Positions 1-9,160 of a DNA stretch of 56,167 nt are shown piece after piece; position 1 is the stretch's first letter, and each line of letters begins with the position of its first letter. The position numbers and the translations under genes are program-made. Source of the stretch: Sedimentisphaerales bacterium (GTDB taxonomy: Bacteria; Planctomycetota; Phycisphaerae; Sedimentisphaerales; SM23-30); NCBI GenBank assembly GCA_016930295.1, contig JAFGHE010000269.1:1-56167 (forward strand), given 5' to 3'. A model generated the notes under the pieces. It was not told where the DNA came from and did no database searches. It saw nothing but the letters and a program-made list of their open reading frames with translations.

Positions 1-507
1 ATTGACATTCCTTTTGCTACGGCAGAGTTTCTGGTTGACAGATATGGGGATAAGAAGCTTTTATATTGCCCCTCGAATAGAGTAACCAAGGACTTTGGTA
101 TTAATGAGCGTTATGTAAGTCATGAGAGTTATGGCTGGGTCGTTACAGACTACTTCTGGATGATGACTTTTGGCCTTGACTGGCGGAAATCAGATCTAAA
201 TCTGAATAACAGTACAGATAATTACTATAACAATCCACCATATAAGACGAAGATATTTGCCGATAAGTTTAACGTTCGCCGTGCGTCTGAACAACCCATG
301 ACGGCAGACTTTGTGGGCTTCCAAGATGGTACTAATGAAGACTTTACAAGAATTCAGGGGTGGGACCTGTTCAGTACAAATCATATTTCGTCGAATGGTG
401 AACCCGACGGCGGCAACACGGTGTTTTTTGATGGCCATACCGAATGGGTTCATTTTGATAGCATGGAAGTGCGGTACTATTCCCAAACTTTGCATCATTG
501 GTGGTAA
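1..507 (+). CDS. Prepilin-like protein with C-terminal DG motif, C-terminal fragment
   Basis: The frame is open from the first base of the window to the TAA at 505-507, so this is the last 168 residues of a gene that starts upstream. The tail reads GGNTVFFDGHTEWV, which matches the C-terminal DG segment of planctomycete proteins with a type IV prepilin-like N-terminus (the H-X9-DG family). The N-terminal methylation motif lies outside the window. Such proteins are thought to be pseudopilin-like and exported, but the role of this one is unknown. A second member of the family is at 13919-14785. The family call rests on the C-terminal motif only. Confidence 0.6.
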   Translation: MDIPFATAEFLVDRYGDKKLLYCPSNRVTKDFGINERYVSHESYGWVVTDYFWMMTFGLDWRKSDLNLNNSTDNYYNNPPYKTKIFADKFNVRRASEQPMTADFVGFQDGTNEDFTRIQGWDLFSTNHISSNGEPDGGNTVFFDGHTEWVHFDSMEVRYYSQTLHHWW

Positions 508-850
508 GAACGTCTGTATAGCGTCATAGTTTTTTGAGAGTTATCTATTTGTCTCATTAAATAGCTCATTGATTATTTTGTTTTTGCTGAAGTTACCAGG
601 TATAGGGTTTGCCTATACTGTAACATTATAAAGTTTATTTTTATAGTCACAGGCGAGAAATTAGTAGATTATTTTACGTGTAAAGGAGAATTTGTCAAGA
701 AAAGAGAAATTTTCCATGGTTTGACTGTTGAGGTGTTGTGTCTGGATACATATAGATTCGGGCGCGGCAATGGTTTAATCTCTATACTCGTGAGATTTGG
801 CGTAATTGGCTAAAAAAGGAAACCTAAATCGTGCTCTTAAGGAGAAAGTG
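508..850. other. Intergenic region with a small hairpin
   Basis: AT-rich stretch between the prepilin-like fragment and the LamG protein gene. The only clear structure is an inverted repeat with arms GTATAGG / CCTATAC at about 600-618. It has a 7-bp stem and a 5-base loop and lacks a T tract, so it is at best a weak terminator or protein-binding site. No convincing promoter with 17-bp spacing was seen. Confidence 0.4.
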
Positions 851-2815
851 ATGAAGAAATTGTTTATGTTGTTATTGATGCTGACATTGGGCCTTTGTAT
901 AGGCTCTAATGCCCAGGCGCAGAATTTATTGTTGAATACTGGATTTGATGACGGTGGATCCGGAAACTTCTGTGCTCCCGGCGCAGACCTGGATTACTGG
1001 ACCGATGTAGGATGCAATGGCTGGATACATTCGGATACTGTTGGAGGACTTCCAAGATTCCAGGGTGTTCAGACATTTAAGATATATGCTACTGACACAA
1101 GTGTCTATCAGGACGTTGCCGTTTCAGCCGGTTTTCCCTATGTTTTCAGCGTAGAAATTTTATCGCCCACGGCTCCTAACCCCTGGGGTGGCTCGGATCA
1201 GTTGACCGGGGGTCGCGATGCGATTATCATTGCCCAGTGGTTAGATGGTTCGGCAGTTCAGATTGGCGCCGACGTAATAGTGGCACGGTTTGTTGGCGGT
1301 GTTGATCCTGATGATACCTGGTACCCCATTTCTGGTTCCGCTACCGCACCTACCGGGGCCGCTAGCGTTCGCTTCAGACTTACTATTGATGACGTCTCCA
1401 GTTCCGTCGGAGCCCCTAACTATGAAAACGCGTCCTTGGTTCTTGGTGTCGATCCGGACAAAGCTGTTGGCGGTTTGCCTAACGGCGGCTTTACTAATCC
1501 CGGCGGCTTTGCCAATCCCGATACCACGACAGAACTAACCTGGACTAATCCCAGTAATACTCCGTCTTTGACCCAGATTTACCTGGATCAGGGACCTAAT
1601 CCAGAGGATCCAAACATTGATACTGCTCCGCTTTATGATTCCTGCACAGATGCCTGTGAATCATCTGCGGTTACCCTGACCGAAGGAAATTATTATCTCT
1701 GGCGGGTGGTGTGTGATGGTAATCCCAGTGCTGTCTGGGCCTTCAATACTGTCAACACGGCACCTGCTACCAGTGCCGGCCCGGATGAAAATGCCTGGCT
1801 GGTAAGTGGTGAGGTGGTTGTAACTCTCAGTGGTTCTGCCGATGACAATGACGGTTATCCCGGCGATCCTCTTACTTATAACTGGACCCAGACCGGTGGT
1901 ACGACCATGGCAATGACGGGTGAAACCACCCTGACCCCTGAGGTGACCTTTACGGCCGCTGGCTCCTATATATTCCAACTGGAAGCCGACGATGGCGTGG
2001 ACAGTGCCACGGATGATGTAACAATCACTGTTTATGCCGAAGCGGATGATCGGCTGGTGGCTCACTGGTCGTTTGAAGACAATCTGCTGGCTACCGTTGG
2101 TACCGGTATCGATGGGTCCGCAGCCGGCACCAACCCCATTGCCTATAACAGTGGTGTTGTGGGCCAGGCCCTGGAACTGGATGGTACCAACTATGTTGAG
2201 ATTGCCTCCAGCGTCGCGGATCCCAACATATTGCATTACAGCGATGAAATTACCGTCTCGGCCTGGGTCAGAGCCAATGTCGCCGGAACCTTTGGTCCCC
2301 AATTTTCCGGTGTGGTAACCAAGGGTGACAGTTCCTGGCGTGTTGCTATTGATGGTGGTGGGCAAAGTGCTGAATTTTCCGCTACCGGTGTGGGCAATAA
2401 CCAGTATGGTGCTATCTCGGGTGTCCAGGTTATTAGCGACAGCAACTGGCATCATGTTGTCGGTGTCGTTAATGGTAGCCAGATTCAGATTTATATCGAT
2501 GGAGTTCTCGATAATGCCGAAGATATTACAGATCCCATCGACAAGAATGAATTTGGTGTCTTCATCGGTAATAATGCCGAAGAGCCCGCTCGTAGGATTA
2601 ATGCCAGAATCGACGAAGTTCGTATTTTCGACAAAGGGCTTTCAGCTGCCCGGGTGCTGGCTCTGTATGCCGGTGACGGTGGCGGCGCTGCCTGTGGTCA
2701 GAACTACGCCGACACGGACTTTAATCATGACTGCAGAACGGATGAAATTGACCTGTTGATACTGGCTACCGGATGGCTTGATTGTACCGATTTAACCGGT
2801 GTTAACTGTAACTAA
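851..2815 (+). CDS. Secreted PKD/LamG protein with C-terminal dockerin-like module
   Basis: A 654-residue exported protein. The ATG at 851 is chosen because AAGGAG lies just upstream and the product then begins with a classical signal peptide (MKKLFMLLLMLTLG...NAQAQ). A TTG 45 bases earlier is in frame but adds no signal. In order it shows an N-terminal beta-sandwich carbohydrate-binding-like region, a fibronectin-like segment, a PKD-like domain starting near NTAPATSAG, a LamG/concanavalin-like domain (LVAHWSFEDN ... LDEVRIFDKGL-type end) and a C-terminal acidic repeat ending in GWLDC that resembles half a dockerin. It is probably displayed on the surface and binds glycans or proteins; no catalytic domain is seen. 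The next gene is a paralogue only 33 bases downstream, so the pair is probably cotranscribed. Confidence 0.75.
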   Translation: MKKLFMLLLMLTLGLCIGSNAQAQNLLLNTGFDDGGSGNFCAPGADLDYWTDVGCNGWIHSDTVGGLPRFQGVQTFKIYATDTSVYQDVAVSAGFPYVFSVEILSPTAPNPWGGSDQLTGGRDAIIIAQWLDGSAVQIGADVIVARFVGGVDPDDTWYPISGSATAPTGAASVRFRLTIDDVSSSVGAPNYENASLVLGVDPDKAVGGLPNGGFTNPGGFANPDTTTELTWTNPSNTPSLTQIYLDQGPNPEDPNIDTAPLYDSCTDACESSAVTLTEGNYYLWRVVCDGNPSAVWAFNTVNTAPATSAGPDENAWLVSGEVVVTLSGSADDNDGYPGDPLTYNWTQTGGTTMAMTGETTLTPEVTFTAAGSYIFQLEADDGVDSATDDVTITVYAEADDRLVAHWSFEDNLLATVGTGIDGSAAGTNPIAYNSGVVGQALELDGTNYVEIASSVADPNILHYSDEITVSAWVRANVAGTFGPQFSGVVTKGDSSWRVAIDGGGQSAEFSATGVGNNQYGAISGVQVISDSNWHHVVGVVNGSQIQIYIDGVLDNAEDITDPIDKNEFGVFIGNNAEEPARRINARIDEVRIFDKGLSAARVLALYAGDGGGAACGQNYADTDFNHDCRTDEIDLLILATGWLDCTDLTGVNCN

Positions 2816-2848
2816 GCGCTTTTATTTAACATATCAAGGAGAAAGATA

Positions 2849-4843
2849 ATGAAAAAAACGCTAATAGTTTTAATGATAATGATATTATTGACAACGTCAC
2901 AGGCTTTTGCGGCAAATTCGCTGTATAATCCGGGCTTTGAGGATCCAGGCGCTACTGCTACGGGAGCTGATGTATGGGCCATGTGGCCGGAGACTATTGC
3001 ACTTGTTTACCACCAAAACGACCCCCTGGCACACGATGGTGATGATTTCATGGAACTGGCATACCCCCCTGAAACATGGGGAGTACTCTACCAGGACACT
3101 GGTAGTGAAAGTCCCGCAACTGCCGGCAACCAGTATACCTTTGGTGCTTACATGAGACTTCCTGCTGGTGGTTCTACAGTTAACGCTGCCATGAAGGTTG
3201 AATGGTACGCCAATTCGGGTGAGCCTCATGATAATGTTATAAGCGAACCGGAACAGCCGATCGTTATCGCCAGTGAAACCTGGACCGTGGTCTCTGCTAC
3301 GGTTACAGCCCCTGCTGGCGCCAACTACGGGAAAGTGGTGTTTGTTGCCGCAGCGGACCCCTATTACATCGATGATGCCTTCTTCTGTGAAGGCACTTCA
3401 CCTTGTATTGGGCCTACCGAACCAGATCCTGCTGATGGAAGTTTCGTGGATCCCTGCGATTTTGACAATAACCTCAGTTGGACTAACAGCGAGCCTGTTT
3501 GTCCTGGAGATGCGGTTAGTGTAGATGTATGGTATCGTCTCGATGATCCAAACGTTTTAGGCGGGACAAAGATCGTCGACAAACAGGCCGTATCGACCGT
3601 TAATATTGTCACTGCCGGACAGGCTGCGGTCGTTTTGGATCACGATTACTTCTGGACAGTGATCACGTATGATCCGGATACTTGTGGTGATGGTGAGGAT
3701 ATCATAGAAGGCCCTGTCTGGTCTTTCACTACCATTAACACGGCACCTGCCGTAACAGCCGGCTTTGATCAGAATGCCTGGCTCGAATCCGGCACCGTAA
3801 CGGTTGATCTTAATGGTGACGTAACCGATGATGTAGATAATTACCCGGGACCGCTCACCTGGCAATGGTCAGCCACCGGTGGCGTGATTGACGATGATAT
3901 GGCAATAGATACCACGATAACCTTCACGGCTCCAGGAACCTATACAGTCACTCTGGATGCCAGTGACGGCGATCTGCCGGGTACGGATTCGTTTGATATT
4001 ACCGTGTACGCCGAAGGAACTGCCGGTGACTATCTCGTAGCTCACTATCCGTTTGATGTTGATGCTTCAGATGCGACCGGACACGGCCATAACGGGACCT
4101 ATAACGGCGATGCCACGGTCTCTGGGGCTGATACTCAGGTTGGCGCCGGAGCTCTTTTACTCGACGGGACCGATGACTATGTGTATATCGCAGACAGTGC
4201 CGATCCCTGTGACCCCTGTGTCATCACCTGGGCCGATTTTGGTTCATCCGGGGTGTCGGAAGAAGTAACAATATCGGTATGGATCAAGCCTGCTGAGTGG
4301 TCAACTTCCTGGACCCAGATTGTATCAAAGGGGTTCTTGGCGGATCCAAACGAAAGTGGTTATAGACTTACCAGGCCTGACTATGATAGTGCTGTGTTCA
4401 CCTGTGGTGGTTTGCCATGGGATAATGGTACGGTTTGGGGTGGCGGCCAGTATACTCTGGGTGATGGTAGCTGGCATCACTTGGCGGCTGTCTGGGATGG
4501 CGGAAGAGTGGCCCTCTACATTGACGGCAATCTTCAGTACTACATGCCTGAGCCGCATGGGACATTGCTGCTCAAAAATGGCATGCAACTTCAGATCGGT
4601 GCTAACCAGGGAGCTGATTCTTCACAGCACTTCAACGGTCTTATCGACGATGTTCGCATATACGATGTTGGTCTTTCACACGCTGAGGTCCTCAAGCTCT
4701 ACGCATCTCAGGGTGGAAGCGGTACATGTGGATTGGAGTATGCAGATATCGATCTGACCCAGAATTGCGTGGTAAACCTCGAGGACTTTAATTTGTTTGC
4801 AGCTGAGTGGCTCGATTGCAGAGATCCCATTACCTGCCCATAA
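2849..4843 (+). CDS. Secreted PKD/LamG protein with dockerin-like C-terminus (paralogue of the preceding gene)
   Basis: A 664-residue exported protein with AGGAGA upstream of the ATG and a signal peptide ending near SQAFA. Its layout repeats that of the upstream gene: an N-terminal binding-like region (SLYNPGFEDPG), a fibronectin-like segment with paired cysteines, a PKD domain (INTAPAVTAGFDQNAWL), a LamG domain (LVAHYPFDVD ... IDDVRIYDVGL) and a C-terminal module ADIDLTQNCVVNLEDFNLF..EWLDC. The PKD linkers of the two proteins are closely similar, which suggests tandem duplication. No hydrolase motif is visible. A strong terminator follows at 4876-4911, closing a two-gene unit. A surface-associated glycan-binding or adhesive role is inference. 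Confidence 0.75.
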   Translation: MKKTLIVLMIMILLTTSQAFAANSLYNPGFEDPGATATGADVWAMWPETIALVYHQNDPLAHDGDDFMELAYPPETWGVLYQDTGSESPATAGNQYTFGAYMRLPAGGSTVNAAMKVEWYANSGEPHDNVISEPEQPIVIASETWTVVSATVTAPAGANYGKVVFVAAADPYYIDDAFFCEGTSPCIGPTEPDPADGSFVDPCDFDNNLSWTNSEPVCPGDAVSVDVWYRLDDPNVLGGTKIVDKQAVSTVNIVTAGQAAVVLDHDYFWTVITYDPDTCGDGEDIIEGPVWSFTTINTAPAVTAGFDQNAWLESGTVTVDLNGDVTDDVDNYPGPLTWQWSATGGVIDDDMAIDTTITFTAPGTYTVTLDASDGDLPGTDSFDITVYAEGTAGDYLVAHYPFDVDASDATGHGHNGTYNGDATVSGADTQVGAGALLLDGTDDYVYIADSADPCDPCVITWADFGSSGVSEEVTISVWIKPAEWSTSWTQIVSKGFLADPNESGYRLTRPDYDSAVFTCGGLPWDNGTVWGGGQYTLGDGSWHHLAAVWDGGRVALYIDGNLQYYMPEPHGTLLLKNGMQLQIGANQGADSSQHFNGLIDDVRIYDVGLSHAEVLKLYASQGGSGTCGLEYADIDLTQNCVVNLEDFNLFAAEWLDCRDPITCP

Positions 4844-4875
4844 TATCATCTCATGTGATATAAGTTAGTTGATTC

Positions 4876-4911
4876 ACCGGGTGTTCAGGATTCTGGACAC
4901 CCGGTTTTTTA
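4876..4911 (+). terminator. Rho-independent terminator after the LamG pair
   Basis: Arms ACCGGGTGTTCAG and CTGGACACCCGGT pair with one G-T wobble around a 4-base loop, followed by a run of six T. It lies 32 bases after the stop codon of the second LamG gene. Confidence 0.88.
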
Positions 4912-5456
4912 TGCGCGCAACGACTCCGCATCCGCTGGAGCGGTTTCTGGTAGAATCATACAGGGTGAGAGATTTAGCAATGCACCCGATGAAAGATTGA
5001 ATGGGGCAGCCTGGCAGTTAAATGGAAATATCTGCCCTTCGCCATAAATAAGTGATGGGCTGATATTAACTTTGGATCGCATTTTTACAGAAAAATAATT
5101 TTTTTTTAGATTCCGTAACAAGCCACCCCGGTACAATAAACCGATAGTAAGCGATTCGCCGGGCGATTACTATTCATCTAAAGAAATCGTTTGGAATTTT
5201 AAGTATTTACGATAATTTTAGGTAATCACAAAAATTCAGTAGCAAAAAACAGCTAATCATAATGCTACCCATTGACATATAAGCCTTTGATTTCGAGTAT
5301 GTTATGGCTTTGAGATTACTGGTCAGTGACAATTAGAACCTGGTGCGCTAAGCCATAATTTTTTAACCTCCAATCCCCTCAAATGGCAAAAATGGCACAT
5401 GATTTTTAAGTTGTTTTTTGTCAGGGGATTATGATACAGAAAATGCTTGAATTACA
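4912..5456. other. Long AT-rich intergenic region
   Basis: About 545 bases without a credible gene. A 75-codon minus-strand frame (4909-5136) has no signal peptide, ribosome site or recognisable domain and was not accepted. The region holds one weak operator-like match at 5182-5196 (AGAAATCGTTTGG). The rest is probably upstream regulatory or leader DNA for the PEP-CTERM gene at 5756. Confidence 0.4.
5182..5196. promoter_or_regulatory. Weak candidate LacI-type operator
   Basis: AGAAATCGTTTGG shares the left half AGAAATCG and the LacI-family core pattern AANCGNTT with the better site at 5457-5472, but the right half-site is poor. It sits 276 bases upstream of that site. It could be an auxiliary site or a chance match. 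Confidence 0.3.
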
Positions 5457-5472
5457 TAGAAATCGGTTGCTA
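5457..5472. promoter_or_regulatory. LacI-type operator upstream of the PEP-CTERM gene
   Basis: TAGAAATCGGTTGCTA is an imperfect palindrome (half-sites TAGAAATC and, on the other strand, TAGCAACC) with the LacI-family core AATCGGTT. A stretch of about 22 bases from TTACATAGAAA to TTGCTAA is the same, apart from two positions, as the operator in front of the lacI gene at 19422-19437. It lies 34 bases upstream of the -35 box at 5507 and could also fall between a weaker TTGAAT and TAAATG promoter pair. Confidence 0.65.
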
Positions 5473-5506
5473 AATGCAAAAAACACCTTTTTTTGGAAAA
5501 TTAGTC

Positions 5507-5535
5507 TTGACAGAGTGGGGAAAAATTGATAAAAT
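5507..5535 (+). promoter_or_regulatory. Sigma70-type promoter for the PEP-CTERM gene
   Basis: TTGACA at 5507-5512 and TAAAAT at 5530-5535 are separated by exactly 17 bases. The start codon is about 220 bases downstream, which implies a long leader. Confidence 0.65.
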
Positions 5536-5755
5536 TCGGATATTAAAAGGAAAGGAAGAAAATGTATACGCCAACAAATTCTCTTCCGGTATTAACAATA
5601 TCTTTTAAACATATAGTTAGTTTCTCTGGAATGTGTATTTATTTGTATATTGTGTGTGAGTGATGGTGTGGTGAGTGTATTATTTTGTGGCCTGTAGATA
5701 AAATTAAGGCCTGGTTGTTAAAAGGAAAAACATTTCTCTTTTGGAGGAAAATGTG

Positions 5756-6373
5756 ATGAAAAATTTAATGGTAATTTTGTTAATATTGGCATTGGCCGGT
5801 TTCGCTCATGCGGAAATGCTCACAGCCAATAGAGGCTTTGAGGCCGGCGACACCAGTGACTGGTTGCAGTGGGGATCTGGTTCTGGTTCTGCCACGGGTG
5901 GTTGGAACAGTTGGCAAGACACCTGGGGGGCGGTAAATGACGGTACCGCCTATGAAGGTGACTGGTATGTCAACCTGACCCAGGACAACAACTGGTGGGG
6001 TTACAATCTGTGCTGGCAGGGCGAAGCAACGCTTATCCCGGTGGGTGCCGGCGTAAATCTTACGATGGGCGCCATGGTCAGGACTGCAGATGCAGATCCA
6101 TTCCTGAAGCTGGAATTTTATGATGCTGGCGGTGTCAACCTTGGCTTAGATTACGAAGTCAACTTTGGTACTACTATTGTCAAAGACGATACCTGGCAGT
6201 ACATCTCAATTAATTATCTAACACCTGCTGGTACGGATCATATTAGAGCCGGAATGGGCGCCAATAATGGTGTGTTCTCCGTTGACTTTGATGATGTATC
6301 AGTGATTCCTGAACCAATGACCCTGAGTCTTCTTGGTTTGGGCGGACTGTTCCTGCGTCGTCGCAGAGCATAA
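5756..6373 (+). CDS. PEP-CTERM sorting-domain protein
   Basis: A 205-residue exported protein. ATG 5756 is preferred because GGAGGA ends seven bases before it and the protein then starts MKNLMVILLILALAG with a signal cleavage near AHA. A TTG at 5741 is in frame but would cover the ribosome site. The middle is a beta-sandwich carbohydrate-binding-like domain (NRGFEAGDTSDW ... FSVDFDDVSV). The C-terminus is a textbook PEP-CTERM tail: IPEPMTLSLLGLGGLF followed by RRRRA. In this family the tail is removed by an exosortase after export; no exosortase is in the window. The gene has its own promoter, an upstream LacI-type operator and a terminator, so it is monocistronic. Confidence 0.85.
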   Translation: MKNLMVILLILALAGFAHAEMLTANRGFEAGDTSDWLQWGSGSGSATGGWNSWQDTWGAVNDGTAYEGDWYVNLTQDNNWWGYNLCWQGEATLIPVGAGVNLTMGAMVRTADADPFLKLEFYDAGGVNLGLDYEVNFGTTIVKDDTWQYISINYLTPAGTDHIRAGMGANNGVFSVDFDDVSVIPEPMTLSLLGLGGLFLRRRRA

Positions 6374-6410
6374 GCTGATACCCTTAAAAAACTAACTTTA
6401 TGTAAAGTAA

Positions 6411-6448
6411 CGGCCCTTTGCCTTGATAAGGCATGGGGCTGTTTTTTT
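6411..6448 (+). terminator. Rho-independent terminator after the PEP-CTERM gene
   Basis: A hairpin built from TGCCTT / AAGGCA and outer GGCCC / GGGGCT pairing is followed by seven T. Confidence 0.82.
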
Positions 6449-6490
6449 ATTTACAGAACGAACCTCCTGTTATTTATCGGAATAATAGGC

Positions 6491-6518
6491 TTGAAAAGCA
6501 TGTGAAGTTCGATACAAT
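6491..6518 (+). promoter_or_regulatory. Probable promoter of the sulfatase-like gene
   Basis: TTGAAA and TACAAT are separated by 16 bases. The predicted transcript start, near 6525, falls on the in-frame TTG there, which argues that translation begins at the later ATG 6555. Confidence 0.5.
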
Positions 6519-6554
6519 AGAATTTTGCCTGGCTTTATAGGGTATAGAGTTTTT

Positions 6555-8753
6555 ATGAGACTGAAGATAATTATTACAATAGTGGTTCTGGGGGCGGTTT
6601 TGGCAGGCTATCTTTTTTTGAGTCCCAAGCCGGTCATCCGGCATGTTATTTTAATCAGCATGGATACGACGCGGTCAGATTTTTTAAGCTGTTATGGCTA
6701 TCCGTGTGATACAACCCCTAATATCGATGTTTTGGCTCAGACAGGCGTTCTTTTCGAGAACGTTATTACGCCGCAGCCTTATACGCTCCCTGCTCACTGT
6801 TCCATGTTAACCGGGACGGTTCCACCTTATCATGGAGTGCTGGACAACAAGGGATATATTCTTGGAAAAGATAATGTTGTCCTTGCTGAAATTTTAAAGA
6901 AAAATGGTTTTTCTACCGCAGGATTTATAAGTGCTTTTGTTCTTGATTCGCAGTTTGGCCTTGACCAGGGATTTGACGTTTACGATGATGAGTTCGAAAA
7001 TGAGCAAATTACGGTGGCCATCGTGGAACGAACCGGTGATGAGACGACCAGGCATGTGATCAAGTGGCTCGAGGAGAAAAGAGGAGAGAAGAATTTTGTC
7101 TTTTTGCATTATTATGATCCGCATATGAGCTATGAAGCCCCGGAACCTTTCAGGTCAAAGTTTGCCATTCCCTCTGGAAAGATACCAATGAATCCAAAAC
7201 AAGACCAGGGCAGGAGAGACGCGTATGCGGGGGAAATAGCCTTTACGGATCATTGCATCGGCCGGGTGATAGAAAAGTTAAAAGAGCTTGAAATGTATGA
7301 TTCAAGTTTGATAATAATAACTGCTGACCATGGTGAGGGTCTTGGGGATCATAAAGAGACTACGCATGGGTATTTTATATATCAGGATACAGTCAAAGTT
7401 CCATTAGTGATCAAAGTTCCAGGTAGCAGCAAAGGGCGTAGAATTAAATCGCCGGTTGGCCTGATAGATATTGTCCCGACCGTATGCTCGCTTTTAGGGT
7501 TGGAGACGCCGGCTGGAATCCAGGGGGAAAATCTTAATCCTTATATTAATGGTCAAGAACAGGTATATCCTGACAGGCATCTTTTTACCCAGGGGCTTGA
7601 GGCGACGGTATACGGGGGCAATTCGTTGCTGGGTGTTGTTAACGACCGGTACAAGTACATTCAGACAACCCGTCCGGAGCTTTATGATCTTGTTAATGAT
7701 CCTGGAGAACATAACAACCTGTTTGCTAAGGAATTGAATCGTTCTCGTATAATGAAGGACCGGCTGGCTCAGATGCTGGAGGAGACGGTTCGCAGGGATG
7801 CTGCCTTCGGGGCAAAAAATATGATGGATGACGATACCCGCAACCGTTTGGAGAGTTTGGGGTATGTAGGCAGGACAGTTAGTGAGGATTTAAGCTTCGA
7901 TCAAAGCAAGGAAGATCCCAAGGACCTTATCGATTATCATGTTCTTAACGCGCAACTGGCGCCCCTGGTAACTCATGAAAAATTCACTTTGGCCCGGGAT
8001 TTATGCCGGAAGTTGATTTCACTAAAGCCGGGATTTTATAAGCCTTATTTCGATCTGGCCAAGGTGGCGATGAAGGAAAAAAATTACCAGGATGTGATTA
8101 TCAACCTGGAAAAAACCCTTGAGCTTAAACCCGGCTATATAGAGGCTTACGAGGGGCTGGCGGATGTTTACGATTCGCTGGGAAAGCCGGATAAGGTTCT
8201 TGAACAATATAAAAAAATATTGGAGCTTCAACCTGATAATGTAAAAGTGTATTTTCTTTTAAGCGAGATTCTTTATGATCAGGGTAAATATGACCAGGCG
8301 GATAAATATTTTACCAGACAATTGACGAAAAATCCCTCGTATGAAGATATGGCTGTTACGCTGGCTGAAAAACTACTCGCTAAACAGCAGAATAAGCTGG
8401 CGTATAAACACTTCCTGAGGATCCTGGAAACGGATTCTGAATCTATAGAAACCCTGAACTCTTTGGCCTGGCTGGAGGGGGCTTCAAAAATCGAAGGGAT
8501 TAGAAATCCCGACAAAGCCCTCAAGAATGCTCTTAAGGCTTGTGAGCTTACCAGTTATGAGCAGGCAGAAGTTGTCGATACTTTGGCGGTGGCATATGCG
8601 GCGTTGGGGCAATATGAAATGGCCATAAAGATGGCTGAAAAAGCGGTGCGATTGGCCGATAAGGAAGGCGATAATGGTTTGTCTCAACGTATTGGAACCC
8701 GTTTGAGACTATATAAGTCCGGCAGGATGTTTGTAGATGAGAGCCTGAATTAG
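6555..8753 (+). CDS. Membrane-anchored sulfatase-like hydrolase with C-terminal TPR repeats
   Basis: A 732-residue protein. ATG 6555 gives an N-terminal membrane anchor (IIITIVVLGAVLAGYLF) and fits the promoter at 6491-6518. Residues about 25-430 are an alkaline-phosphatase-superfamily domain: first metal site ISMDTTRSD (D37), nucleophile region YTLPAHCSMLTG and second metal site ADHGEGLGDH (D258, H259). The position that is Cys or Ser in formylglycine sulfatases appears to be Thr77 (TLPAH), so a classical sulfatase is unlikely; a phosphatase, phosphodiesterase or transferase is possible. Residues about 470-720 hold several TPR repeats (for example YIEAYEGLADVYDSLGKPDKVLEQY). Substrate is unknown. 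The anchor suggests the catalytic domain faces the periplasm. Confidence 0.78.
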   Translation: MRLKIIITIVVLGAVLAGYLFLSPKPVIRHVILISMDTTRSDFLSCYGYPCDTTPNIDVLAQTGVLFENVITPQPYTLPAHCSMLTGTVPPYHGVLDNKGYILGKDNVVLAEILKKNGFSTAGFISAFVLDSQFGLDQGFDVYDDEFENEQITVAIVERTGDETTRHVIKWLEEKRGEKNFVFLHYYDPHMSYEAPEPFRSKFAIPSGKIPMNPKQDQGRRDAYAGEIAFTDHCIGRVIEKLKELEMYDSSLIIITADHGEGLGDHKETTHGYFIYQDTVKVPLVIKVPGSSKGRRIKSPVGLIDIVPTVCSLLGLETPAGIQGENLNPYINGQEQVYPDRHLFTQGLEATVYGGNSLLGVVNDRYKYIQTTRPELYDLVNDPGEHNNLFAKELNRSRIMKDRLAQMLEETVRRDAAFGAKNMMDDDTRNRLESLGYVGRTVSEDLSFDQSKEDPKDLIDYHVLNAQLAPLVTHEKFTLARDLCRKLISLKPGFYKPYFDLAKVAMKEKNYQDVIINLEKTLELKPGYIEAYEGLADVYDSLGKPDKVLEQYKKILELQPDNVKVYFLLSEILYDQGKYDQADKYFTRQLTKNPSYEDMAVTLAEKLLAKQQNKLAYKHFLRILETDSESIETLNSLAWLEGASKIEGIRNPDKALKNALKACELTSYEQAEVVDTLAVAYAALGQYEMAIKMAEKAVRLADKEGDNGLSQRIGTRLRLYKSGRMFVDESLN

Positions 8754-8838
8754 ACGCCGGTAATTGGCTAAACAGCATGATATGTTTATGACGTAACTTT
8801 TTTACAGCCGTACGGCTGCCCCATTATAAGTTGAGTAA

Positions 8839-8854
8839 TAGCAATCGGTTATAA
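8839..8854. promoter_or_regulatory. Upstream LacI-type operator of the CotH gene
   Basis: TAGCAATCGGTTATAA has an exact TAGCAA left half-site and the core AATCGGTT; the right half is weaker. Its centre is 145 bases upstream of the stronger site at 8984-8999, a distance compatible with DNA looping. Confidence 0.5.
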
Positions 8855-8983
8855 AATCCATGGTTTTCATTGGGTTTCGTTTGGCGACATGGTTTTCGTA
8901 AATACGTGTGTCATAGAAAGCCGTATGAAATCTTTCTGAAAAATGCGAACAGTGTATCAGGACCGAATAGGGTTAATTTCGTT

Positions 8984-8999
8984 TAGCAACCGATTGTTC
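8984..8999. promoter_or_regulatory. LacI-type operator abutting the -35 box of the CotH gene
   Basis: TAGCAACCGATTGTTC has the left half-site TAGCAACCG and core AACCGATT. Its last base directly adjoins the -35 hexamer at 9000, so bound repressor would block RNA polymerase. On the opposite strand it shares a 13-base run with the operator at 5457-5472. Confidence 0.68.
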
Positions 9000-9028
9000 T
9001 TGATTTATAAGTGGATACATGTTATAAT
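9000..9028 (+). promoter_or_regulatory. Sigma70-type promoter of the CotH gene
   Basis: TTGATT at 9000-9005 and a perfect TATAAT at 9023-9028 are separated by 17 bases. The start codon is about 130 bases downstream. Confidence 0.68.
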
Positions 9029-9160
9029 ACCCTATATTTGATGCTCTCTTTTAAAATTAGCTAATAACACTAAAAAAAACGTCTATTTGACAGAATCAGG
9101 CTTGACCGGCCCTTTGGCGCCGACGTCATTTTTATTATAATTTCCTGGAGGGAACCTTTC

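Noticed and set aside
4909..5136. A 75-codon minus-strand frame in the gap before the PEP-CTERM gene
   Set aside because: No ribosome site or domain, and it begins and ends in low-complexity AT-rich DNA and the terminator stem.
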